6,819 bases of DNA. Source: Pseudomonadota bacterium. Its GTDB lineage: Bacteria > Pseudomonadota > Alphaproteobacteria > Rhizobiales > Devosiaceae. Shown one piece after another: positions 1 through 6,637 of the stretch (the first letter of the stretch is position 1; the number at the start of each line of letters is the position of its first letter). The translations under genes were made by a program, and so were the position numbers. The notes beneath the pieces were generated by a model. That model was not told the origin of the DNA. It searched no databases and saw nothing but the letters and a program-made list of their open reading frames with translations. The stretch is taken from the NCBI GenBank assembly GCA_023387585.1, contig JAEWHZ010000051.1, positions 1 to 6,819 of the forward strand. The letters are read 5' to 3'.

Positions 1-739
1 CGAAGGACCGCAGCGCCACCTGCACGGTGTAGTTCTGGATGTCGCTCAGATAGATCAGCGGCCCGAAGAAATCGTCCCAGGTCCACAGGAAGGTGAAGAT
101 CGCGGCCGTCGCCAGCACCGGCGTCGAGAGCGGCAGCAGGATCTTCCAGTAGATGCGCCACGGGCTGCAGCCGTCCATCATGGCCGCCTCGTCCAGCTCC
201 TTGGGGATGCCGCGGAAGAATTGCACCATGAGGAAAATGAAGAAGGCGTCGGCCGCCAGGAATTTGGGCACGACCAGCGGCAGGAAAGTGTCCAGCCAGC
301 CCAGATTGAGGAACATTACATACTGGGGGATCAGCACCACGTGATAGGGCAGCATCAGCGTGCCCAGCATCAGTGCGAACCAGAATTTCTTGCCGTCGAA
401 CTCCAGCCGCGCGAAGGCGAAGGCGGCGAGCGAGCAGGCCGCGAGGTTCCCCACCACCGACAGCACTGAAATGACGAAAGAATTCCAGAAGAACTGCCCG
501 AACGGCACGCCAAGGCCGAACCAGCCCCTTATGTAGCCGTCGAGCGTGAATTCGGTCGGCAGCAGCGAGGCCGAGCCGAAGATCTCCGAATCCGGCCGGA
601 ACGACGCGGAAAGCATCCAGATCAGCGGATAGAGCATCAGGATCGAGGCGCCGACCAGCAGCACGTGGATGACGAGGGAAGCCGCCGGGTGGCGCTTGCG
701 TTCTTCCGAGGGCATCGCGGCCCGGACTTCAGTCGTCAT
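1..739 (-). CDS. Carbohydrate ABC transporter permease, MalG-like (CUT1), C-terminus cut by window edge
   Basis: This is one of two inner-membrane channel subunits of a sugar-type ABC importer. Reading back from the ATG at 739 gives 246 residues without a stop. MalG-type permeases are usually about 280 residues, so roughly the last 30-35 lie outside the window. Hydrophobic segments sit near residues 22-44, 82-112, 117-143, 150-173 and 206-226. The EAA loop that docks on the ATPase is clear at about 184-203 (EAA, then MDG, then a Trp/Tyr-rich stretch ending in LLP). The start codon overlaps the end of the upstream permease gene by 11 bp, which suggests translational coupling; the Shine-Dalgarno sequence is weak. 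An in-frame ATG eight codons later (715) is a possible alternative start. The family call is firm; the transported substrate is not visible. Confidence 0.93.
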   Translation of the reverse strand, partial: MTTEVRAAMPSEERKRHPAASLVIHVLLVGASILMLYPLIWMLSASFRPDSEIFGSASLLPTEFTLDGYIRGWFGLGVPFGQFFWNSFVISVLSVVGNLAACSLAAFAFARLEFDGKKFWFALMLGTLMLPYHVVLIPQYVMFLNLGWLDTFLPLVVPKFLAADAFFIFLMVQFFRGIPKELDEAAMMDGCSPWRIYWKILLPLSTPVLATAAIFTFLWTWDDFFGPLIYLSDIQNYTVQVALRSF

Positions 740-1667
740 AATGCACCCAGTAGCGCGATGAGAGGAACGAGAAGGCCGTGAACAGGGCGATGATCACCAG
801 CAGGATCCAGGCCAGCGCCGAGGCGTAGCCCATCCTCAGATTGGCGAAGGCCTCCTGGTAGAGATAGAGCGTGTAGAACAGGGTCGAATTGATCGGCCCG
901 CCGGTGCCCCCCGAGATGATGAAGGACGGCGTGAACGCCTTGAATGCGTCGATCGTCTGCACGATGAAGTTGAAGAAGATCACCGGCGTCAGCAGCGGCA
1001 GTGTGATCTTCCAGAACTGACGCCAGCGCGAGGCGCCGTCCATGCTCGCGGCCTCGTACATGTCACGCGGAATCTGGCGCAGCCCGGCGAGGAAGATGAT
1101 CATCGGCGAGCCGAACTGCCACACGCTGAGGATGATCAGGGTGTAGATCGAATATTGCGGCGTCGAGATCCAGCTCGGCCCCTGGATGCCGAAATTGGCC
1201 AGCACCGCGTTCACGAGGCCCGAGCCCGAGAACAGCTGGCGCCACAGCACGGCGATGGCGACGCTCGCTCCCAGAAGCGAAGGCAGATAGAAAATCGCCC
1301 GATAGAGCGGCAGGCCGCGCGTGCCCCTGTCGAGCGCCATGGCGACGAGCAGGGCGAATGCCAGTTTAAGCGGCACCGAGATGGCGACATAGAAGAGCGT
1401 GACGCGCATGGCGTCGCGGAACTGCGCATCGGCGGTGGCGATGCGCACATAATTCGCTGCGCCCGTCCAGCGCGGCGGGCTCAGCAGGTTGAACTGCGTG
1501 AACGACAGATAGAGCGATATGAGGGCCGGCCCCAGGATCAGGCCGAAGAAGCCGATGAACCATGGCAGCAGGAAACCGTATCCGGCAGCGTTCCGCTTCC
1601 ACAGGCGCGAAAGCGCGCCGCGGAACCTCGACGCGGCCGGGCCGGCATCTGTCAGTGCATGGGTCAT
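729..1667 (-). CDS. Carbohydrate ABC transporter permease, MalF-like (CUT1)
   Basis: This 312-residue inner-membrane permease is the usual partner of the MalG-like subunit encoded directly downstream. A basic cytoplasmic N-terminus (residues 1-28) leads into about six membrane segments, near 29-51, 86-111, 123-145, 172-195, 222-240 and 281-303. The EAA motif lies at about 205-223 (EAASMDGAS, then Trp/Phe-rich residues and ITLP). Length and topology match short MalF-type members such as UgpA/LacF; it lacks the long periplasmic insertion of E. coli MalF. A GGAG Shine-Dalgarno sequence lies 8 nt before the ATG, supporting this start. It follows the second binding-protein gene after 56 bp and overlaps the next permease gene by 11 bp. 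Family and role in the heterodimer are secure; substrate is unknown. Confidence 0.95.
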   Translation of the reverse strand: MTHALTDAGPAASRFRGALSRLWKRNAAGYGFLLPWFIGFFGLILGPALISLYLSFTQFNLLSPPRWTGAANYVRIATADAQFRDAMRVTLFYVAISVPLKLAFALLVAMALDRGTRGLPLYRAIFYLPSLLGASVAIAVLWRQLFSGSGLVNAVLANFGIQGPSWISTPQYSIYTLIILSVWQFGSPMIIFLAGLRQIPRDMYEAASMDGASRWRQFWKITLPLLTPVIFFNFIVQTIDAFKAFTPSFIISGGTGGPINSTLFYTLYLYQEAFANLRMGYASALAWILLVIIALFTAFSFLSSRYWVHYDD

Positions 1668-1709
1668 CCTGGCTTCTCCGAAATCCTGCTGCCGGCCCTT
1701 AATCTCTCA

Positions 1710-1721
1710 GGCGGTTCCGCC
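1710..1721 (-). promoter_or_regulatory. Small GC hairpin between binding-protein and permease genes
   Basis: A perfect inverted repeat (GGCGG-AA-CCGCC read on the minus strand) starts 2 nt after the stop codon of the upstream binding-protein gene. Realistically it folds as a 4-bp stem with a 4-nt loop. No T-run follows, so it is not a normal intrinsic terminator. Hairpins at this junction in sugar ABC operons are known to slow 3' decay and keep binding-protein mRNA more abundant than permease mRNA. That role is an inference here, and the stem is short enough to be chance in GC-rich DNA. Confidence 0.3.
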
Positions 1722-1723
1722 AC

Positions 1724-3010
1724 TCATGCCGGGACCAGCAGCCGGTCGGCTTCCTGCATCAGCGCGGCGGCGCCTTCCTGCGGGGTCCGCTGGCCGAACG
1801 ACACCTCCTCGCTGGTGCGCTTGAGGATGGCGTTCATTTCGGTGGCCCCGGCGGGCGGTGCCGCCGGCATGGGGCCGGCGGTCGGGCCGACCAGTTCGAG
1901 ATAGGCCGCCATGTCCTGGCTGCCCTGGTCGAGTTTCGGCGTCAGGAACTCCCGGATCGCCGCCGAAGCCGGCATGCCGCGCTCGACGCCCAGCACCTCG
2001 GCCGCATCCTCGTCTCGCACGAAGAAGTTGATGAAGGCCACGGCCTCGTCGGGGAAATCGCTCGCCCGCGCCACGGAGAAGAACTGGGCCGGCTGCAGGT
2101 AGACGCCGTGCGATTCATCGCCGTTGTCCATGGGCGCCGGGGCCAGCGCCAGCGGGTCCTGATTGGTCGCCTGATAGCCGACCAGCTGGTTGGAATAGGC
2201 AAAGGCGCACGCGGCATGGCCGAGGGTCAGCATCGAGGTTTCGATGTTGAGCTGGTCGAGCGCCTGCAATTCCGCCGGCGGACAGGCACCGGTTTCGCGC
2301 AGATGGGCCCAGAGCGCGAACCATTCGGCGGCGTCTTCCTCGTCATAGCCGAGGTCGCCTTCGGCGGTATAGAGGTCCTTGCCGCGCTGGCGCACCCAGC
2401 TTTGCAGGGCGCCGACCACGCCGCTTGCATCCTGCACGCCGTAATAGTTCGGCCGGTCCGAAGCCTGGGTGACTTCCGCGGCCATGCGGCCGAAATCGTC
2501 CCAGGTGGTCTCCATGCCCGGCAGGTCGAGCCCCGCCGCTTCCCAGCCGGGACGGCTGACGATCATGCCGAAGGCCGAATAGCCCAGGCTCACGCCATAG
2601 AACTGCCCGTCGACCGTGCCGGCATCGATCTGCACCTGGTCGAAATCGCTCAGATCCAGCCCGTTGCCGACATATTCGTCGAGCGGCAGCAGCACGCCGT
2701 TGCGCGCATATTCCGAGATGGTGCTGTGGTTCTGCTGCACGATGTCCGGCGGGTTTCCGCCGGCGACCTGCGTCGCCAGCCGCGGCCAGTAATCGCCCCA
2801 GCCCGGACCCTCGCCCTGGAAGACCACGCCGGTCTTCTCCTCATAGATGCGCGCTGCCTCCATGGTGCGCTCCACGCGCTCCACGGAGCCCCACCAGGCG
2901 CCCCGCAGGCGCACGGTTTGGGCAAATGCCTTCGAGCCCGAGGCGGCGGCCAGCAGGGCCAGCGCGCCGCTTCCCTTCAGAAGACGGCGGCGATTCAGGA
3001 TGATGGTCAT
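1724..3010 (-). CDS. Extracellular solute-binding protein family 1, carbohydrate ABC transporter, paralog A
   Basis: This periplasmic ligand-binding subunit captures the solute and delivers it to the permease pair encoded next. The 428-residue precursor begins with a Tat-type signal: an N-R-R-R-L-L-K box at residues 6-12, a hydrophobic Ala/Leu core, and an AFA cleavage site after residue 30. The mature protein opens with a GAWWGS segment (37-42) and has the GGNPPDI hinge-side motif (84-90) typical of family 1 (MalE/UgpB-like) proteins. An ATG 15 bp upstream (3025) is rejected because its first codons contain the Shine-Dalgarno sequence GGGAGG, which sits 7 nt before the ATG at 3010. The protein aligns without gaps to the product of the gene immediately upstream; my hand count is about 238 identities in 396 positions (60%). 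The pair therefore arose by tandem duplication. Substrate is unknown. Confidence 0.94.
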   Translation of the reverse strand: MTIILNRRRLLKGSGALALLAAASGSKAFAQTVRLRGAWWGSVERVERTMEAARIYEEKTGVVFQGEGPGWGDYWPRLATQVAGGNPPDIVQQNHSTISEYARNGVLLPLDEYVGNGLDLSDFDQVQIDAGTVDGQFYGVSLGYSAFGMIVSRPGWEAAGLDLPGMETTWDDFGRMAAEVTQASDRPNYYGVQDASGVVGALQSWVRQRGKDLYTAEGDLGYDEEDAAEWFALWAHLRETGACPPAELQALDQLNIETSMLTLGHAACAFAYSNQLVGYQATNQDPLALAPAPMDNGDESHGVYLQPAQFFSVARASDFPDEAVAFINFFVRDEDAAEVLGVERGMPASAAIREFLTPKLDQGSQDMAAYLELVGPTAGPMPAAPPAGATEMNAILKRTSEEVSFGQRTPQEGAAALMQEADRLLVPA

Positions 3011-3017
3011 CGTGTTT

Positions 3018-3023
3018 CCTCCC
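3018..3023 (-). promoter_or_regulatory. Shine-Dalgarno deciding the start of binding protein A
   Basis: GGGAGG on the minus strand, 7 nt before the ATG at 3010. It falls inside the first codons of a longer in-frame reading from 3025, which makes the shorter start the better one. Confidence 0.75.
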
Positions 3024-3051
3024 ATTTCATCGGATGGATGATTTGCGCCCC

Positions 3052-4326
3052 TCAGGCGCGCTCAAGAATTTCGGTTGCCAGTTGGACGAGGCTCGCGCCG
3101 CCCTCTTCGGGTGTTCGCTGGCCGAAAGCGACTTCCTCGCTGACGCGCTTCAGCGTGGCGTTGATCTCCGCGGCACCGGGAGGTGCGGCGGGCGGCAGCG
3201 GTGCGGCCGTGGGCGTGACCAGCGTGATGTAGTCCGCCGCCCGCTGGCTGACCTCGTCGATATGCCCGCTCAGGGCTTCGCGCACGGCGGGCGAGGCCGG
3301 TATGCCCCGTTCGAGGCCGAGAACGGCCGCGGCTTCCGGGTCGCGAACGAAGAAGTTGATGAAGTCCACCGCTGCGTCGGGATTGTTCGAGGCCGCCGCT
3401 ACGGAGAAGAACTGCGACGGCTTGATGTAGACGCCGTTGGAAGGATCGTCGCCCAGGCGCGGCAGCGGCGTCAGCACGACGGTGTCGGGATTGACCGCCT
3501 GGAAACCGACGAGCTGGTTGGCCGAACCCAGCGACGAGGCCGAATGGCCAAGGGTCAGCATGGAGGTCTCGATGCTCACCTGATCCAGCGCCTGCAGGTC
3601 GGGTGTCACGCAGGCGCCGCGGGCCCTGAAATCAGCCCACATCGCGAACCATTCGGCCGCGTCCTCGGCGTCGTATCCGAGCTGGCCGTCCGCCGTGTAC
3701 AGCAGCTTTCCACGCTGCAGCAGCCACCCCTCGATCGCTGCCTCGATGCCGCTCGAATCCTGCGCGCCGAAGAATTGCGGCCGGTCGAGCGCCTTGGTGA
3801 CTTCTTCGCATTTGCGTCCGAACTCCTCCCATGAGGTCTCGGCTGTGGGTATGGCGACGCCCGCTTCCTCCCATGCCGAGGTCATGATCATCAGGCCATT
3901 GGCGCTGGCCCCGAGGCTGACGGCGTAGAAGGTGCCGTCGACCTTGCCTCCCTCGACCTGGCTCTCGTCGAAATCCGAGATATCCAGGGCGCCGCCCACA
4001 TAGGGATCGAGCGCCAGCAGCGCGCCGCGCTCGGCGTATTCCCCCAGCGTGCTGAGCTCCATCTGCAGGATGTCCGGCGGATTGCCGCCGGCCACCTGGG
4101 TCGCGACGCGCGGCCAGTAATCGGCCCAGCCGGCCCCTTCGCCGACGAAGCCGATCCCCGTCTTTTCGGTGAAGAGCCGGCCCACCGCCAGCGTGCGATC
4201 GGTGCGTTCCTGCGAGCCCCACCAGGCGCCGCGCAGGCGCACGTCCTGGGCGAATGCCCTGCCGGTCAGCGCCGTCGCGGCGGTGGCAGCACCCGCGATC
4301 TTGAGCAGTTTGCGTCGTGTGATCAT
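3052..4326 (-). CDS. Extracellular solute-binding protein family 1, carbohydrate ABC transporter, paralog B
   Basis: This second periplasmic binding protein has a 424-residue precursor. Its Tat-like signal carries T-R-R-K-L-L-K at residues 3-9, a short Ala/Thr-rich core, and an AFA cleavage site after residue 26. From residue 29 to the end it aligns gap-free with paralog A. Shared blocks include GAWWGS, the DYWPR region, GGNPPDI, EDAAEWFA, IETSML, FINFFVRD and FGQRTP. The frame stays open upstream to 4770, but that stretch overlaps the enolase-family gene and looks like nothing; AGGAGG 9 nt before the ATG at 4326 fixes the start. It sits 46 bp after the enolase-type gene and 41 bp before paralog A. 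No second permease pair is present, so both proteins probably feed the same transporter. It could bind a related sugar, the other anomer, or a different concentration range. Confidence 0.94.
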   Translation of the reverse strand: MITRRKLLKIAGAATAATALTGRAFAQDVRLRGAWWGSQERTDRTLAVGRLFTEKTGIGFVGEGAGWADYWPRVATQVAGGNPPDILQMELSTLGEYAERGALLALDPYVGGALDISDFDESQVEGGKVDGTFYAVSLGASANGLMIMTSAWEEAGVAIPTAETSWEEFGRKCEEVTKALDRPQFFGAQDSSGIEAAIEGWLLQRGKLLYTADGQLGYDAEDAAEWFAMWADFRARGACVTPDLQALDQVSIETSMLTLGHSASSLGSANQLVGFQAVNPDTVVLTPLPRLGDDPSNGVYIKPSQFFSVAAASNNPDAAVDFINFFVRDPEAAAVLGLERGIPASPAVREALSGHIDEVSQRAADYITLVTPTAAPLPPAAPPGAAEINATLKRVSEEVAFGQRTPEEGGASLVQLATEILERA

Positions 4327-4335
4327 CGTTTCGCT

Positions 4336-4341
4336 CCTCCT
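4336..4341 (-). promoter_or_regulatory. Shine-Dalgarno deciding the start of binding protein B
   Basis: A perfect AGGAGG on the minus strand, 9 nt before the ATG at 4326. It selects this start over a reading frame that stays open a further 444 bp upstream through the neighbouring gene. Confidence 0.8.
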
Positions 4342-4372
4342 GGCGAGCGGTTGTTGCGCGCAAGCGCCATGC

Positions 4373-5521
4373 TCAGGCCTTTCCGATGACCTTGCTGTCG
4401 ATTGCCGCCTTGCGAATGAAGTCCCAGTCGTATTCGACGCCGAGGCCCGGGCCGGTCGGCACCGGGAAGGTGCCGTCGGCGGAAACGCTTTCCAGGGCAT
4501 CGGAGAAGTCGCAGGCGAAATAGGGCGACGACCAGCCGTCGCCCGGCCCGACGAGCGAAAGCTCGTAGTAATTGCTGTTGCGGCAGGCCGCCATGCAGTG
4601 GCGCTGTGCCGGGCCGCAGCCATGGAACTCGACATCGAGACCCAGGCCTTCGGCCAGCCGCGCGATCTTGATGGCGCCGGTGATCCCCATGTCGTAGTCG
4701 GGATCCGCGCGCACGAAATCGGTGCCGCCGGACAGCACCAGGTCCGCCTTGGGCTCGAAGCCGCGCACATGCTCTCCGATCAGGAGCGGCGTCGAGATCA
4801 TCTCGCGCAGCTTGCGATGGGCGAACGCCGACACCCCGCCGTCGCGGAACGGATCCTCGTACCAGAGATAACGGCCTTCATCGCAGGCCTTGCCCACATA
4901 CAGCGCGTCGGCAAAGGTGCGTATCTCGCAGGCCGGATCGAGCATCAGCGCCATGCGACCGCCGACGCGTCCGGCCAAGTGCAGGACGTTCTCGGCTTCC
5001 TCACGCGGATTGCCGTCGTTCCAGCCATGGATCTTGAAGGCGCGATAGCCGAGCTCGTAGCAATATTCGGCGAAGTCGGCATAAGCCTCCTTGCTGTCCA
5101 GCCGCCCTTCCCTGTCGCCGTGAAAGGTCGAGGCATAGGCCGGCAGTTCCCGCCGATAGCCGCCCAGCAGCTTGGAGATGGAGCAGCCGTATTTCTTTCC
5201 GGCCAGGTCCCATAGCGCGATGTCCAGCGCACCGTGGCCCATGTGGTCGAATTGCCGGATTTCGCGCTTGAGATCGTCGTAGATGCCTTCGCGGGCCTCG
5301 GCATCGCGCCCGATCATGAACTGGGCGAGATAGGCCGCCTGCTGGAATATGATGGCATTGCCATTGCACACATAATCGCCGACCAGGCCATCCTCGGTCG
5401 TGATGGACACTGCGAAGCGGCGCAGCTTGCGGCGCGGCGAGATCGCCGGATACCGCGTCTGGGGCAATTCCACGTCGTAGGCGAACTGGGTGAGCTCGAT
5501 GCTGCGGATGATGCTGCTCAT
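4373..5521 (-). CDS. Enolase-superfamily protein, mandelate racemase subgroup; probable acid-sugar dehydratase
   Basis: This is a 382-residue cytosolic enzyme of the mandelate racemase/muconate lactonizing family, with an N-terminal capping domain (about 1-125) and a modified TIM barrel (about 126-360). The metal ligands are visible as D195 (LDPAC), E222 (WYEDPF) and E250 (LIGEH). The His-Asp dyad is H300 (EFHG) with D273, eight residues before the T of the GIT motif, and E320 matches the glutamate that assists carboxylate activation. The order and spacing nearly match mandelate racemase (D195, E221, E247, D270, H297, E317). The KxK motif is altered: K163 is followed by H165. The C-terminus carries the PTGPGLGVE signature. 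The start at 5521 gives a 4-bp ATGA overlap with the upstream DapA-type gene; an open extension to 5614 would run deep into that gene. Context favours sugar-acid dehydration, but racemization or epimerization is possible. Substrate unknown. Confidence 0.92.
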   Translation of the reverse strand: MSSIIRSIELTQFAYDVELPQTRYPAISPRRKLRRFAVSITTEDGLVGDYVCNGNAIIFQQAAYLAQFMIGRDAEAREGIYDDLKREIRQFDHMGHGALDIALWDLAGKKYGCSISKLLGGYRRELPAYASTFHGDREGRLDSKEAYADFAEYCYELGYRAFKIHGWNDGNPREEAENVLHLAGRVGGRMALMLDPACEIRTFADALYVGKACDEGRYLWYEDPFRDGGVSAFAHRKLREMISTPLLIGEHVRGFEPKADLVLSGGTDFVRADPDYDMGITGAIKIARLAEGLGLDVEFHGCGPAQRHCMAACRNSNYYELSLVGPGDGWSSPYFACDFSDALESVSADGTFPVPTGPGLGVEYDWDFIRKAAIDSKVIGKA

Positions 5522-6429
5522 GCCGAACCGTCCTGCGTCAGGAGGCCGGCAGATTCGGCATGGCGCATGGCGGTCGATACGCTCCACGGCTTGAGGGGCG
5601 GCGCGATGCGGCAATGCGCCGATTTCAGGACGCCCTTGTGCTTGAGCAGTTCCTTGATCACCAGCACCGAGATCGCCAGCGACTGTGCCTTGAACACCAG
5701 GAACGGCATCAGCCGCGCATGGAGCGCACGGGCAGCCTGCCTGTCGCCGGACTCGAAGAGGCGGGTGATCTCCACGAAGTTGCGCGGCGCCTCGAAAGCC
5801 GGCATCACGCCGGTCACGCCGGCATCCAGCAGGTCCATGTAATGGAGCCCGCCGGTGCCGCCGAAAAAGCTGAGACGCCCGTCCAGCCCGTCCTGCAGCA
5901 GGTCGATCACGGCCTGACCGGTATTGGCGCCCTCCAGCTTGGCATAGCGCACATTGGGCGCCTGCTCGACGATGCGGATGATGGCGGAACCCGGCAGGTA
6001 GACGCCGAGCTCGTTCGGCGCGTCCTGCAACATCACCTTGGCGGAGCCCGCCGCCGCGGCGACCCTGACGAAATGGTCCACCTGCCGGTCTTCGGACAGG
6101 CCGTTCTTCACCACGGGCGGGGCCACCATCACCATCTGCACGCCATGCGTGTCGGCATGGGCCGCCAGATCGCAGGCGGAATCGGTGTCGTCGGCGCTGA
6201 CACCGATCAGGAGCGGCAGCTTGCCACCGACTTCACGGACCAGATGCTCGGTGATCGCCTTGCGCTCCCCGACCGTCAGGTTCCTGACCTCGGCGGCGAG
6301 ACCCAGAGCCGACAGACCTTGCACACCGTCCTGCCCCGCGAGCTCGATCAGCGCGGACAGGTCGTCGAAACGGACATTGCCGTCCTCGTCGAACGGTGTT
6401 GGGAGCATGGGAAAGACCCCGCGGAACAT
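5518..6429 (-). CDS. DapA/NAL superfamily lyase or dehydratase, probable 2-keto-3-deoxy sugar-acid enzyme
   Basis: This 303-residue TIM-barrel class I (Schiff-base) enzyme is probably the first gene of the operon. The N-terminal PMLPTPF motif (7-13) is characteristic of the family, and K164 (YAKLEG) is the expected Schiff-base lysine. The site of the catalytic tyrosine of dihydrodipicolinate synthase (YNVP) reads QDAP, so the position is Q135; the GTTGE loop reads GLAAE (43-47). It is therefore unlikely to make dihydrodipicolinate. From memory, QDAP plus K-x-E resembles DapA-family members annotated as L-2-keto-3-deoxyarabonate dehydratase, which is suggestive only. With the enolase-type partner it would act on a 2-keto-3-deoxy acid, by dehydration or aldol cleavage. 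AGGAGG lies 4 nt before the ATG at 6429, a short spacing; Met8 (6408) is a possible alternative start. Length is normal. Confidence 0.88.
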   Translation of the reverse strand: MFRGVFPMLPTPFDEDGNVRFDDLSALIELAGQDGVQGLSALGLAAEVRNLTVGERKAITEHLVREVGGKLPLLIGVSADDTDSACDLAAHADTHGVQMVMVAPPVVKNGLSEDRQVDHFVRVAAAAGSAKVMLQDAPNELGVYLPGSAIIRIVEQAPNVRYAKLEGANTGQAVIDLLQDGLDGRLSFFGGTGGLHYMDLLDAGVTGVMPAFEAPRNFVEITRLFESGDRQAARALHARLMPFLVFKAQSLAISVLVIKELLKHKGVLKSAHCRIAPPLKPWSVSTAMRHAESAGLLTQDGSA

Positions 6430-6475
6430 CTCGCCTCCTGCGACAGGTGTGAAGTTTCGCGGTGTTCTAACTTAA

Positions 6476-6506
6476 TGCACTTTGCGTGCAAACACTTTTT
6501 TTAGTG
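6476..6506 (-). promoter_or_regulatory. Cluster of inverted repeats, candidate operator of the catabolic operon
   Basis: Three dyads are packed into 31 bp. TGCAC-N5-GTGCA (6476-6490) overlaps the perfect TTTGC-GT-GCAAA (6481-6492), which is followed directly by CACT-N6-AGTG (6493-6506). They lie 47-77 bp upstream of the DapA-type start, in the AT-rich patch. They would fall at or just downstream of a transcription start if the GATAAT at 6511-6516 is the -10 element. A LacI- or GntR-family regulator would be typical for such an operon, but none is encoded in the window, so the binding protein is unknown. Confidence 0.4.
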
Positions 6507-6637
6507 CCGGATTATCGGCGTTCAGGCCAGAACAGATGTGTTTTGCATTCAATTTCAATCAGCTGGTGGGCTCCGATGCGATTCGGCCGGCCGCTGCCGA
6601 TCAGTGCGATGAACGAGTTTCAACGCGCCCGCCCTCC

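Noticed and set aside
3011..3051. Possible terminator between the two binding-protein genes
   Set aside because: Only a weak 5-bp dyad (TCATC/GATGA) is present, with no T-run and a strong Shine-Dalgarno sequence immediately after, so read-through is more likely.
2108..3232. Long plus-strand open frame (374 codons) antisense to binding protein A
   Set aside because: Its composition is Arg/Ala/Gly/His-rich with no recognisable domain or Shine-Dalgarno sequence. It is a shadow of high-GC coding bias, and a similar shadow over the paralogous gene simply mirrors the duplication.
4327..4770. N-terminal extension of binding protein B, suggesting a fusion protein
   Set aside because: The extension is the wrong frame of the enolase-type gene, is Ser/Arg/Pro-rich, and precedes a proper Shine-Dalgarno sequence and Tat signal at 4326.
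4169..5215. Plus-strand open frame (348 codons) antisense to the enolase-type and binding-protein genes
   Set aside because: It crosses the boundary between two well-supported minus-strand genes and has no family features.
5560..6504. Plus-strand open frame (314 codons) antisense to the DapA-type gene
   Set aside because: It is His/Arg/Gln-rich and lacks a domain, while the opposite strand encodes a complete recognisable TIM-barrel enzyme.
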